The notes under the pieces are model-generated. The model searched no databases, was not told the DNA's origin, and was given only the letters and a program-made list of their open reading frames with translations. Of a DNA stretch of 64,000 nucleotides, positions 44,956-55,709 are shown piece by piece (within the stretch, counting starts at the first letter, position 1; each line of letters starts with the position of its first letter). The position numbers and the translations under genes are program-made. The DNA is from Polia nebulosa. Its lineage: Eukaryota > Arthropoda > Insecta > Lepidoptera > Noctuidae. The stretch covers positions 29,491,033 through 29,555,032 of the forward strand of contig OX589610.1 of the NCBI GenBank assembly GCA_951329385.1, read 5' to 3'.

Positions 44956-47042
44956 GGTGTGCAGTTAGTGAGTCCGTAAATTTTTCTTGTCAATTTGACA
45001 GATGTTAAAAAGTACTAATATAAAAGTCAATAGATGTAAAGAAGAGAGATAGAGAAACCTTAAAACTATTCTTAAATTAAGCTATATAGTGTCTCTGCCC
45101 AGAGAGACCGTCCCTTGTCGACACGTAAGAGAAAAATTTCAAAAACAAGATTTTTGCTCTATGTAGAGTCTATCTCTACCTACCAATAGACAGCTCTCCC
45201 CAAGCCCTTCAAGAAGAACCCAAACACGGCACCCCTATTCCAAAGGGTTCCGGAGAAAATTCGTTCCGAAATTTCGGGTTTTTTCCAACCAGCTGTTAAC
45301 GAAATCTGGTTTTTCGTCGTTTCTCCCGAACCGTCCGGCCGAATATCACCGCGTTTGGGCTCCCCAAACTGAGCTCGGCGAGATCTACCCCCTGGGATGG
45401 TTTTCAGCCTGAAAATTTCAGGACCTCTGAAAACCCCCCAAACTATGCTAGACAGATGGAGAGGAGCCAGCGAACGTCCCCAGAGAAAACGCGAGCCTTC
45501 TACGACCTCCGGTTCGGAAGTTATCCGAGTCTGAAAATTGTTTTGACAGCCCAAGAACTGTCAAAGTCAATCTTCAACCCGGTATAACTTTCCTTACAAT
45601 GGTCGCAGAATACCCGCGCTTGGACTCTTCCGACTTGGCTCGTCCCCCTCTGTCGCGTGAGACGACTTTCAGGAACCTGAAACCTTTCAGCCCCAAAGTG
45701 GCCAAAAACCCACTGACCGAACAGAGGGTGCCCGCCCAAACACCAAGGCAAAAACGGCAACTCTCTACGACTTCCGAGTGCGGAGCTACAAAGGGCCAAA
45801 GTTTTTCAAAATGGCCGCCCTAATGTCAGATGCCAACTTTGAGTGGCTGTAACTCCGCCGTCGTTCGTCGGAGAGCGATGCGGTTTCGGATACGATGCTC
45901 GGCCCGATTCCCCCTATCCGCCAATATCAGTTTCAGGCCTGAAAAATTTCAGGCCCCAGAATCGCCTGAAAACCTATAATAAATATTCCCGCGCGCAAGC
46001 CGCTGGGGAGTCAAAAAATCCGGATCTCCTAGGCCCAATAGCTCCAGAGATACAGGCTGTTAAAAATTTAAACCAAAATAACCAAAATGTCCAAAAAGTC
46101 AATTATCTTTGTTTTTGGAGCTATTGGGGGCGACTTTGGGCTTAAACAAGTGGCTGTGGATGTTTACAAGCCAATTCCGCTGTCGAAACAAACTTAAATC
46201 TATTTATTCTTAATTAAACTGCAAAATTCACATAAAATTCTGTAACTTCGCGACCCTTGCACTTAAAATTTTGGAAAAAATGTCTAAATTTGTGTTAATT
46301 ACGGTTCTTGACGATGGCAACAAGAAATTAAAAATTTTGTTAAGTTTTGGTTAAAAATTTTTGAAAAAACTAAAAATTTCTTAAAAAGCACATTAATTAC
46401 TTAAATAAAAACCTAAAAATTACAAACTACATCTATATCAAATCTTCTCACGAGCGCGCAGCTGGATTCGCCGGAAAAGATATAGGTCCTGCCTGAGAAT
46501 TTCTCAGGAGAAGGGTCCGAAGTTAGGATCTTCTATTGCTTATTTCACGGTACCTGATGCTCGTAAAAATCCGTTTGATGTGTCGCCGGTCTCGTCCATG
46601 TGCCTCCTGTCTGTTTCCAAAAAATCAGCCCCCGGTGACACCTGGTTCGAAGAACACGTGGGCCAACTTTGAGGTTATTTCTTCAGTTTTCCGCCTCTAT
46701 TTCCGTGAGTTTCCACGGAAAAATTCCGAAAACCCGGGGGCTTTTAGAGCCCCTGGAAGCACTTCTTTTGACAAAAAGAAAAGTATATGTCGTCGCGATG
46801 GTTCACTTGCTATTTCACTTTAACTGTAAATAACTTTGCACAGTTTTTGGTTTTCCACTTAGAAAATTTTTTCCACAGTACTTCGGGAAAATCCACTTTC
46901 ACCACGATATGCGCGTCACTTTTCCGCAACTTTTGGTGTATAGCACTTGGGTGTACGACTACAATATACCGTTTTTTACTATTTTTAAGCGCGGAGCGAC
47001 TTCAAAAACGATCCGACCGCCACGAGAGCCGGGGGGGAACTC
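44956..47042 (-). promoter_or_regulatory. 5' UTR of element G, about 2.1 kb
   Basis: No coding frame is convincing. Close to ORF1 is TTGTCAATTTGACA (about 44988-45001). Further out are GTCTCT-GCCC-AGAGAGAC (about 45091), GCTCTA-TG-TAGAGT (45156-45169) and one TTTGACAG..CTGTCAAA palindrome (45542-45565). The 20-bp CAGGATCCTG palindrome has decayed to CTTTCAGGAACCTGAAA (about 45666). No double E-box like that of D, E and I was found. The inner part resembles H. Confidence 0.58.
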
Positions 47043-47051
47043 GGTTAGGTT

Positions 47052-47056
<5 letters not shown>
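47042..47056 (+). repeat. TTAGG telomere repeats between G and H (about 2-3 units)
   Basis: GGTTAGGTTAGGTT lies directly before the poly(T) of H. Confidence 0.9.
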
Positions 47057-47083
<27 letters not shown>

Positions 47084-47688
47084 CCTGTCCGGGCGCCAAG
47101 GCCCGGCCCGCGAGCTAACCTCTAACATAATTAGAGTCCTTAGGGTAACTAGGGGATGGATTCTGTGTACGGGATTTTTATTTATTTAAAACTTTTCCTT
47201 ACATTTATTGTTATCTTATCTTATGAATACAGTATTACATCGGCTACATACTTTTCTTTTTCTTAAACTTAACTTATACTTAACAATCTAGGTGATGGGT
47301 TCTGTTTACGGGATTTTTTATTTATTTAAAACTTTTCCTTACACTTATTACTACCTTGTCTTATAAATATACTTTACATCAGCTACATAGTTTCCTTTTC
47401 TTAAGCTTAACTTATACTTAACATTATTTTTTATAACAGTTTTGTTCTTAATTTTTATTTGTACAGCTTAAACGTTAAACATCTTATTATTATTAGTAAA
47501 CATCTCTTATGGTTACATTATTCTACCTCAACACAATAAGTCTTATCTTATCTTATCTTAACACTTTTTCTTACTTCTTATATTTACTGCCTTAACATTT
47601 TAATAACTTATCTTATATTACACATTTCTTTTTATATGCTATTAATTATATTTTATCCTAATATAGTATCTAGCATAAATTTTTTGTC
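47055..47688 (-). other. 3' UTR and poly(A) of element H with 139-bp tandem repeat
   Basis: The end hairpin has arms CTCTAA (47120-47125) and TTAGAG (47131-47136) with a 5-nt loop. Next to the A tract, CGGGCGCC..AAGGCCCGGCCCG forms a GC-rich patch. Two diverged copies of a 139-bp unit follow (47149-47287 and 47288-about 47424), each with ACGGGATTTTTATTTATTT. The rest is AT-rich with several TCTTA runs. No gene is seen. Confidence 0.72.
47149..47424. repeat. 139-bp tandem repeat, two diverged copies, in 3' UTR of H
   Basis: CTAGGGGATGGATTCTG at 47149 recurs as CTAGGTGATGGGTTCTG at 47288. The copies run in parallel through ACTTTTCCTTACA and CTTAACTTATACTTAACA. Confidence 0.85.
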
Positions 47689-50600
47689 CTATTTGTTTCT
47701 TTTTATTACACTTTTAGCAACATCAATGCAGTACTCTATAAATCTTTCCCTTGTGTCTTTATTTGAGATAAGCATATGGAAATTTTTGGCAACCATTTGA
47801 CACTCTAGCTGGCTTTCTATTCTTAACCTCTTCAGAGCGTAAACCGGGCATTCGGTCAAAATATGCTCCACCGTTTCGGGTATCCCGGGCTGGCAGATGC
47901 ACGATGAACTCTCTTTGCATTTGAACCGGTTCAAATACTCCGAGAATCCACCGTGCCCTGTCAGTATTTGGGTAGTCATACTTGTAGGGGTCAGTTGTCG
48001 AACTACTTTATAGGAGGTGATAATATCAGGGAAAAACATTTTCGTAACTCTACCAGTGGCACCTACTTTGTATCTCCGATTCCATTTATCAATCGACCAA
48101 TTCCGGATCTGTCGCTTAACAAATGAAATCGGGCACAGGTCGTAGTCGGGTTTCGTTTTTGTTTTTAATGCCGCTTCTTTTGCCAGTTGATCCGCCCTCT
48201 CATTGCCCGCCAGTCCCGCGTGTGCCTTAATCCAAAACAAAGACACAGCTTTGTTCTGGTTCCTAATGGCGCTTAGGTTCTTGCGAGTGTCGACTGCGAG
48301 GGGGTGCGTTGTGTAGGGATTGGTTATTGTTTCCAGCGCTGCTCTGGAGTCGCTGTAAATACCGTAGCTCTCCTCTCTTCTCTGCAGGATCTCCTCAGTG
48401 GCTCTGCATATCGCAAGGAGTTCCGCCTGGTATACCGTGCAGTATGGAGCCAGCTTGAGTTTTACTTTTTTGTTTTCTGCTACGCTATCCCACAGGGTTA
48501 GCGCTGCTCCAACCTTATTCTCGATTCGGCTGCCATCGGTAAATATCCTAACAACCTGGTTGTTGTGACTATCCAACTGTTCTTGGTCTACCAGGCTCAC
48601 GAACTCCATTGCGATATGTTTTGCCGGGTGAGGTGTGCTGGAGTACTTCACCCTGCACTCCACCTCTCTATCAGCCAGATCCGGCCGGGACACCCCTCTC
48701 CTCGCCTCGTATAAGGCGGCCGCCTCTTGTATCCGGAGGTCCAGCGGCAATATTCCGGCCAGCACCAGCGACGAATGCAGAGAGGTAGTGCGATATGCCC
48801 CGCACAACTTCTGCGCAAAACCCCTTTGAACGGCGTTCAGGTAGTGTTGGACGCCCAACTTTTTTGATGCTGAGGACCAGGCACCAGCAGCGTAAGTGAT
48901 GATGGGCTCTACCGTGGCTGTATATATGATCCGGATTATATCCGGGTGGAGACCCCAACTCACTTTTGCGGGTCTCGAAAGTTGGTTGTAGATACCAAGT
49001 GCCTTCCTACAGACTTTGAACGTATGACTATTAAAAGTCAACTTGGCATCCACAGTGAGTCCTAGGATCTTGATCTCCGGGGACATTCCAATGTCGATCC
49101 CAGCCATCGTCAGGTGTGGCGTGTCATATTTAAGCTTTCTGGTAACTACCATGGCGCAAGTTTTATGTGGTGCGAACTTAAGCTTATTCATGACACCCCA
49201 CTCCCGAACGTGCTCAAGAGCGGCATTGGCCTGTCCCTGGACTTCCCGAGCTGTCTCCCCAGCAAACACGAGCACCACATCATCCGCAAAGGCCTGGCAA
49301 TATACGCCACGCTGCTCGAGACTCTCCAGCAACGGGTTCAACACTAGGTTCCATAGAATGGGACCGCCTATTGATCCCTGGACACACCCTTTATTCGTGC
49401 TCCTTGCAAACTCATGGCCAGCATACCTAACCCGGACCTTACGGTCCCTCAGGTAGCTGGCTATCATTCTCCTGAGATTTGCAGGGCACTTCTCCTCCGC
49501 CAGTCTGACCTTTATGGCCGGCCACCACGCACTGTCGAAGGCCCCCTCTATATCCAACGAAACCACCGTGATGAGCTTCCTCTCTTGGAGTTTGCCCCTC
49601 ACGTGGGCGATAAGATCATAGAGGGAGTCTTCGGTACTACGCTGCGGCATAAAGCCATACTGACGTGGACTCATCCGGGGCACCAGGTACCAACTCAGCC
49701 TTCTGACCACCATTTTCTCCAGTATTTTACCCATCACCGGTAGAAGTCCAATTGGCCTATACGATTTGGGACTGGTGTAGTTGTCCTTGCCCGGCTTCCT
49801 CAACACCACCACGATGGCCTCTTTCCACGCTGTGGGGAAGTGGTTCATTTGCCAGCACTTGTTAAAAATTGATAAGTGCAACTCCATATCTTGCGCTATC
49901 AATCGCTGGCAGATATCGGCTGTAAGACCGTCTGCTCCGGGTGCCTTCTTAGGATTGAAACTCCCCGTCGCGAACCTGAGCTCCTCCGACGTAAACTCTG
50001 GGTCATGGGTCTCGTCATGGCTCCAGTCGTTTACGCGGTCAGCAAGAGCCCTGATCCGACGATGGTCTGGAGTATCCTCCTCTTCTGCATCATCCGGGTA
50101 AAAAATCTCTGCCAGTAGTCTCGCAGATCCTTCCTGTCCTACTTCCTTCCCATTCCACTTTAGTGGCAGATCTTCTTGCCTTTTTGTGGTATTTTTTATC
50201 ACCCTGTAGATGCCCTCCCATACCCCTTCCCTACTTTGTTTTTGGCAGAACTGTTTCCAACTCTCCGTGGATCGCTTTTTAACTTCTGCCTCGTATTTCG
50301 CTTTCTCTTCCAGATACAACGCAACCACACCTTCTCTACGTGAGGGCGCCGCGCACCGGATTCTCCTCTTCCTAGTAGCGACTTCGTGCTTCATCCTCTC
50401 GAGTTCATCGGACCACCACGGCAAGGTGAGTGTTTGGGTTTGCTTTTTCCTAGGTATTGCCTCTTTGCAGGCTTCGGTTATTGTTTTTGTATATTTTTCA
50501 ATTAAATCATCTAAATGTTCTTTGTTATTTATCTGCTCTATCTGTAATTTATTTATGCTATTTTCTATTTTTAATTGGTTCATTTTTGCATTAAAAAGTT

Positions 50601-51378
50601 CCCAATTAGCTTTTTTGGTGTTGTAAATCCTAGTCGTTCTTTGTATGCTAATACCCTTCCCTTTTTTTAGTTTAATTTTTATCATTATGCCGCTGTGGTC
50701 CGAGCTCGTCAGGTCTTCAGCAATCGTCCATTCCTCCACTAGGTCGAGTAAGTCCTCCGTGCATAAGGTGACGTCCACGTGGCTTGTTAGCCTTCGTCCT
50801 CCTCTTATGGTATCGAAGGTGGGTTTGTTCCCGCGGTTGAGTATCTGGAGATCCAGCTCTCCGATCATTCCAGCCAGCTCGTCTCCTCTATCGTCGATGA
50901 CGCCGCTACCCCACCACACACTCTTGGCGTTGGCATCCCCTCCAATGATAGCCTTTCTGGGCTTTAACTCTTTCATCGCCCTTGTCATGTGGTCCAAGTA
51001 TGGCCCGATGGGAAGGCCAGGCTCAAAGTAGTACGAGACGGCGAGAATCTCCCACTCATTCGTTCGCAGCTTCACCACCACGGTGTTACTGGTGGTGAAT
51101 TTTGGGCACTGTATAACGTCGATATCGTGATCGAACACCACTATCGCCGCCTTTACAGTGCCTCCGCTGCCGCCCGCGTCCTGGTAGATTCTAGCCCCCC
51201 CGTACGACTTCATAGCCTTTATACTTCCCACATACGGCTCCTGGACCAGTGCGACGGCAACTTTGCGTTTTTTGGCCTCGAGCATAAGCTCGTTAGTCGC
51301 CAGTTGCTTGCGTTGGAGGTTCGCCTGTGCCACAACGTATGTATGAGCAGCCGCCGTTCGTGTATTCCCGGGGACCAC
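47689..51378 (-). CDS. ORF2 (endonuclease-reverse transcriptase-RNase H), element H
   Basis: This is an intact frame of 1,229 codons. Endonuclease: QANLQRKQ, QEPYVGS, GGDANAKSVWWGS, DVTLC, SSDHSG. Reverse transcriptase: YRPIGLLPVMGK, YGFMPQRSTEDSL, SLDIEGAFDSAWW, GCVQGSIGGP, FADD. RNase H: FTDGSRIEN, YQAEL, YSDSRAAL, HAGLAGNERADQLAKEAA. Terminal finger: KCKESSSCICQPG..H..C. The GTG drawn as first codon sits two bases past the ORF1 stop. The ORF2 frame is closed by TAG four codons before the stop, and the first AUG is within NELM, after QANLQR. It carries the same set of catalytic residues as D. Confidence 0.9.
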   Translation of the reverse strand: MVPGNTRTAAAHTYVVAQANLQRKQLATNELMLEAKKRKVAVALVQEPYVGSIKAMKSYGGARIYQDAGGSGGTVKAAIVVFDHDIDVIQCPKFTTSNTVVVKLRTNEWEILAVSYYFEPGLPIGPYLDHMTRAMKELKPRKAIIGGDANAKSVWWGSGVIDDRGDELAGMIGELDLQILNRGNKPTFDTIRGGRRLTSHVDVTLCTEDLLDLVEEWTIAEDLTSSDHSGIMIKIKLKKGKGISIQRTTRIYNTKKANWELFNAKMNQLKIENSINKLQIEQINNKEHLDDLIEKYTKTITEACKEAIPRKKQTQTLTLPWWSDELERMKHEVATRKRRIRCAAPSRREGVVALYLEEKAKYEAEVKKRSTESWKQFCQKQSREGVWEGIYRVIKNTTKRQEDLPLKWNGKEVGQEGSARLLAEIFYPDDAEEEDTPDHRRIRALADRVNDWSHDETHDPEFTSEELRFATGSFNPKKAPGADGLTADICQRLIAQDMELHLSIFNKCWQMNHFPTAWKEAIVVVLRKPGKDNYTSPKSYRPIGLLPVMGKILEKMVVRRLSWYLVPRMSPRQYGFMPQRSTEDSLYDLIAHVRGKLQERKLITVVSLDIEGAFDSAWWPAIKVRLAEEKCPANLRRMIASYLRDRKVRVRYAGHEFARSTNKGCVQGSIGGPILWNLVLNPLLESLEQRGVYCQAFADDVVLVFAGETAREVQGQANAALEHVREWGVMNKLKFAPHKTCAMVVTRKLKYDTPHLTMAGIDIGMSPEIKILGLTVDAKLTFNSHTFKVCRKALGIYNQLSRPAKVSWGLHPDIIRIIYTATVEPIITYAAGAWSSASKKLGVQHYLNAVQRGFAQKLCGAYRTTSLHSSLVLAGILPLDLRIQEAAALYEARRGVSRPDLADREVECRVKYSSTPHPAKHIAMEFVSLVDQEQLDSHNNQVVRIFTDGSRIENKVGAALTLWDSVAENKKVKLKLAPYCTVYQAELLAICRATEEILQRREESYGIYSDSRAALETITNPYTTHPLAVDTRKNLSAIRNQNKAVSLFWIKAHAGLAGNERADQLAKEAALKTKTKPDYDLCPISFVKRQIRNWSIDKWNRRYKVGATGRVTKMFFPDIITSYKVVRQLTPTSMTTQILTGHGGFSEYLNRFKCKESSSCICQPGIPETVEHILTECPVYALKRLRIESQLECQMVAKNFHMLISNKDTRERFIEYCIDVAKSVIKRNK

Positions 51379-51379
51379 C

Positions 51380-52918
51380 TTAGCAATAAGCTATGGCGGC
51401 TCGTGCCAAGGCATCCCATTTCCTACGCACCGGACATTGCTGACTGTATACCGTGTGGCCTGCGCCATCGAGCTTTTCTTTGACGCAGTTCTTGCACGTC
51501 GGCCCGTCACCAGTCACCCGCTCCGTACATTCAGCCTTAAGATGTGGCCCACCGCAATAGTTGCACAAGTCTACCGACTCAGTGCACAGCTTTCGGCCAT
51601 GGCCATATGCCAAGCACTTCGTGCACTGTATAAGGGGTGATTGGTCTTGCACCCTGACACATTGCAGGTCGATGAAGACCCTGCCAGCCTCCGTGAGCCT
51701 ATGCCACAACTTTGGTGTCACCTCCAGGATGACATGGTTCTCTAATGAGTTCCGTGCCCTCCTCCGGTACCTCACTGTGGCAGTCGCCTCCTCGGCTGTC
51801 AGGTCCTCCAACAAGCGACGGTTTTGGGCCTTTAATGCAGACAGTATGTCCTCGTCGCTGTTATAAGACAAGAGGTCCTTGATGATTACCAGTGGGTTTC
51901 GGTTTTGTGCTTCTTCCACTTTTAGGTGCTTGTCTCTCTTGAGCTGAGATGTAGTTTTAATCATCTCTTCTCTGTTGTTGAAGCTCAAGATGACCCTCTT
52001 GTCTCTAACTTTTCGGACTCTCTCTATCTGCAGGCCACTCTTTTTCGCGTCCAACGCCTCTTTTACTCTTCCCACTACCTCCGAACTTGTATCTAGCGTG
52101 ACATCGGATGACACAATGACGGAGTGTTTAGGTTTATGGACCCAGATGTTTTTGGGTGTTGTCAGTGCCTCCGCATAAGTGGGGGCTCTCTCCTTTATTT
52201 CGGAGATCATTTTACCCATTTCCTTGTTGGTCTCCTTGAGCGCCCTAATCTCCTCAAGGATAACTACGTCATTGTGCCCTCCGCTGCCCCGTGACTCCTG
52301 CTTCTCCTTCTGCTCCCGCAATGCGACCTGTATCTGCCTAATCATATGGTTGCCCTCCTTCACTACAAGAGACTGCTCTTTTAATGCGGAGCGCAACCAG
52401 CCGATGTTCCCTAACTCATCCTCTTTTTCTCCGACCTTTGCCTTATCCTCGTCTATGCTTTTTCCCAACGTTTCTGGTGTCACCTTTGCAATCTCAGCTT
52501 CTTTTACGAGCTGGAACAAGCGTTCCACCGCCGCAGTGACATCCGCTTTGATGTCTGCCCTTAGATTCCGGGATTCGCCCAGAGCAGTTTTTGCCTTTTT
52601 AATACAGGCTCTTGCCTCCGCTACTCTGTCCGGGTAATCTCTCTTTTGCTTCAAAGGACCGACTTGCATCTCTGCGGATACCCTGCGTGGTTTATTTTCC
52701 GTAGTGACAAGGCCCAACTTCGGCTTCGTCTGCGCTGATGGCGCGATTTTTTGTGGCGAGTTAGACTTTCGAGCTAATTTGGATGCCTCCCATTCCTCTA
52801 TGCTTCTCCTCACTTTGGAGGATTGCGTCGTTGCCGTCGAGGGACCAGCCCTCTCGTCATCACTGGGAGATCCACGGGATAATGAGGCTTCTTTGGCCGG
52901 AGTTCTCATTCCGAACAT
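51380..52918 (-). CDS. ORF1 (Gag-like zinc-knuckle protein), element H
   Basis: This is an intact 512-residue frame starting MFGMRTPAK. It has VRRSIEEWEA, a charged helical stretch with ESRNLRADIKADV, a likely coiled coil around residues 190-230, then PTYAEALT in place of the YASVAA motif. The central domain begins HSVIVSSD. Knuckles are CTKCLAYGHGRKLC, CNYCGGPHLKAEC and a third starting CKNC. It ends IAYC-TAA. It is the most divergent ORF1 in the central domain, consistent with a separate family. Confidence 0.88.
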   Translation of the reverse strand: MFGMRTPAKEASLSRGSPSDDERAGPSTATTQSSKVRRSIEEWEASKLARKSNSPQKIAPSAQTKPKLGLVTTENKPRRVSAEMQVGPLKQKRDYPDRVAEARACIKKAKTALGESRNLRADIKADVTAAVERLFQLVKEAEIAKVTPETLGKSIDEDKAKVGEKEDELGNIGWLRSALKEQSLVVKEGNHMIRQIQVALREQKEKQESRGSGGHNDVVILEEIRALKETNKEMGKMISEIKERAPTYAEALTTPKNIWVHKPKHSVIVSSDVTLDTSSEVVGRVKEALDAKKSGLQIERVRKVRDKRVILSFNNREEMIKTTSQLKRDKHLKVEEAQNRNPLVIIKDLLSYNSDEDILSALKAQNRRLLEDLTAEEATATVRYRRRARNSLENHVILEVTPKLWHRLTEAGRVFIDLQCVRVQDQSPLIQCTKCLAYGHGRKLCTESVDLCNYCGGPHLKAECTERVTGDGPTCKNCVKEKLDGAGHTVYSQQCPVRRKWDALARAAIAYC

Positions 52919-55119
52919 TGTTAATACTCGCGGGTGCTGCGTCAGTAAAACTAAGAAAAATTTCTCTTGTCAAGTTGACAACGTGTAAAAGATATCAATA
53001 TAAAACGATAAAAAATAAAAATTGTCAAAATTATACTACTAAAAGATGGTGTAGAGAAGAGGGATAGAGAAAATACTAAAACTAATTAAAATATAACCAC
53101 CCAAACACAACCCAGAGACACTCGAAAACTTGTGGTCCTGAAGATGCCAGTTTCAGACCACGTTCCGTCGCCGTTCAGGTCCCAGGAGTCGGTCCTATCC
53201 CTATACCAGTGAAAATCCTTGAAAAAATTTTTAGACTCTATGTAGAGCCGATCTCTACATTCAATCCGATAGACCTCCTCAAGCCCTTCCAGATAAACCC
53301 AAACACGGCACCCCTACTCCAAAGGGTTCCGGAGAAAACCACGTTTGAATTTCTGGGTTTTTATCCCGGTTTTTTAGGAAATATGGTTAGTCGAGGTTTT
53401 CTCCGGCACCATTCGACCGAAAACCACCGTGCTTGGGCTTCCCAGGCTGGGCTCGACCAGACCTATCCCTTGGGATGGTTTTCAGCCTGAAAATTTTCCG
53501 ACTCCTGAAAAAGCCTGAAACGGCTCCAGACCGATAGCGAATGGCCGACCAGTGTCCCAGAAGAAAACGCGAGCCTTCCACGACCCCTGGTTCGGGAGTT
53601 ATCCGAGCTTGAAAATTGGTTTGACAGTTCGAGAACTGTCAAAGTCAATCTTCAACCCGGTATAACTTCCCTTACAACGATCGTAGAACGCCCGCGCTTG
53701 GACTCCCTAGGCTCGGCCCGTCACGCTCCGTCGCGTGAACCAGTTTTCAGGATTCTGAAATTTTTCAGCTCGGAAGTGCCTGAAAATCCGTGGATCGGAC
53801 AGAAGTTGCCCCCCCGAACACCCAAGCGAAAACGGCAGCTCGCTACGACCTCCGAGTGCGAAGCTACGTTAGGGCAAAGTAAAACAAGATGGCCGCCCTA
53901 CTGTCAAAAGCCAAATTAAAATGGCTGTAACTTCGCCCCCGTTCGTCGGAGAGAGACGCGGTCTCGAGTGTAGTGCTCGGCGTGACCTCCCCTACCCGGC
54001 CACTCTGGTTTCAGGGCTGAAAAACTTCAGGCCTGAAAAACGCCTGAAAATATAACTAAAATTTTCTCGAATGTGCCCCGCTCCTAAAGCTGAAAATCCG
54101 GGTTTTCTGCGCCCAATATCTCCGGAGATATCCACTGTTAAAGCAGATAACCATAAAAACCAAAATGGCGTAAAAAGATGATCTTCTTTGTTTTTGGAGC
54201 TATTGGGGGCAACTTTGGGCTTATACAAGTCGTAATAGGTGTTTTACAAACACTCCTGCAGTCAAAAAACTCCTAAAACTATCTGTTTGCATTAAAACTG
54301 GGAAAATCGTTAAAAAATCTATATCTTTGTTATCCTAAGACCTAAAAATTTGAAAAAAACATGTAAATTTGTATAAATACACGTTCTTTACGATGACACT
54401 AAAAATTTTAAAAATTTGATAAATTTCAGTATTAAATTACTGAAAAAACAGAAAAATTTACAAAAACTGCATTTATTCCTAAAATAAACACCTTAAAATT
54501 ACAAAACTAAGCTAAATCTGCTCTTCTCACTAGCGCGCAGCAGGATTCGTTGCAAAAAGTAGGTGTCCTGCCTGAAAATTTTCCAGGGCAGGGGTCTGAA
54601 GTCTGGGTCTTCTAATTAAAATTTCTCGGTACCTGTTGCTGCTAAAAATCCTGTTGATGTCGCGTTGGTCGCGTCTTGACGACTGCTGTCAACTCCCAAA
54701 AACTTGGCCACCAGCAACACCAATTTCAGGAACCACGTGCTCCAGTTTTGAGGTTAAATCCTCGGTTTTTCACCGTTTTCTCAGGAAATTGCTGTCGGAT
54801 TTTTTGCCGACAAATGTTAAAGGATGCCTCTTTGCGCGCCTCACAATATGGTGCAATAAAAATTGTGGGTCCTCGATCTATCTCCGGAGTTATAGGGCTC
54901 CGAAGTTTTTCTACGTTCACACTTTTATGGTTTTCCACTTATAACTTTTTTTCCGGAGTTTTCCGGCTCACGGGGTTTTCACTAGCACTTGCGCGGCACT
55001 GAGACGAAACTTTTGATGTATAAAACAACTTGATAACTCTAAAAAATACCGCCAAAACGAATTTTTCAAAGCGGAGCTCTGCGAAAACGTGGTGTTCTCG
55101 GGCACGGTTGGACTCAGAT
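52919..55119 (-). promoter_or_regulatory. 5' UTR of element H, about 2.2 kb
   Basis: This stretch is non-coding as far as seen. It holds CTTGTCAA..TTGACAA next to ORF1 (about 52967-52981), hairpin GACTCTA-TG-TAGAGCC (53234-53249), and a TTTGACAGTTC/GAACTGTCAAA palindrome (53620-53643). A decayed TTTTCAGGATTCTGAAA lies at about 53745. Parts of the outer half (about 54190-54215) match G at about 46107, for example TTTTTGGAGCTATTGGGGGC. Confidence 0.58.
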
Positions 55120-55134
55120 TGGTTAGGTTAGGTT

Positions 55135-55139
<5 letters not shown>
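55120..55139 (+). repeat. TTAGG telomere repeats between H and I (about 3-4 units)
   Basis: A short GGTTAGG array precedes the long poly(T) of I. Confidence 0.92.
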
Positions 55140-55203
<64 letters not shown>

Positions 55204-55709
55204 GGACTGGTTCCGCCAACGGTATTGGCGCCTATTTAATGCTAATCCTCATCCATACTAGTTCTCGCATTACATGCCTCTCGTACTTTCATGCTACATA
55301 CTGTTTCTTTCTCGTATCCATCACCATTTATCCTTTCTGCGGGTGGGATTCCCACATTTATACCTACCTATTCTCTATTTACTTTATTATAGTCTTATGC
55401 ATAGTCTTAGGGAAAATAATTTCTTCAGAAGGTTTGGTTTTACTTACAGCAGGGGAAATAATTTTACATACAGTTCGGTTTTATTTACATTATTATCTTA
55501 AATTAACTTTACAATTATCTTATTATCTACTAAAACATGTTTTACTTATCTTAACTTAATAGCTAACACACTAATAATATTAATCTATTTCATACAATTT
55601 TGATTGTTATACGTAACCTACTGCTTAAACTACTTAACAATTTATTGCGCTTATAACCTATGCTTACATTGACTATATAACAATATAAAATGAAACATAG
55701 TATTTCAAC
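55138..55709 (-). other. 3' UTR and poly(A) of element I
   Basis: The A tract is about 62 long. The end hairpin has arms CGCCAA (55214-55219) and TTGGCG (55225-55230) with a 5-nt loop different from that of D. The shared block GTTCTCGCATTACATGCC begins at 55261 and GTGGGATTCCCAC near 55343. No gene is seen. Confidence 0.72.

Larger units (their letters stand above)
38976..47042 (-). mobile_element. Element G, full-length, apparently intact TRAS-like LINE
   Basis: This is a separate family with poly(A), 3' UTR, intact ORF2 and ORF1, and a 5' UTR of about 2.1 kb. The 5' end reads GAGAGCCGGGGGGGAACTCGG on the given strand, related to but different from the GCCGCGGACTCTGG end of B-E and I. The ORF1 N-terminus is the most divergent of the set. 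Confidence 0.88.
47055..55119 (-). mobile_element. Element H, full-length, apparently intact TRAS-like LINE
   Basis: This is a fifth family. It has poly(A) (47055-47083), a 3' UTR with a tandem repeat, intact ORF2 and ORF1, and a 5' UTR of about 2.2 kb. The 3' UTR lacks the AGTTCTCGC block of the other families but keeps a hairpin with altered, compensating stem bases. Confidence 0.88.
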
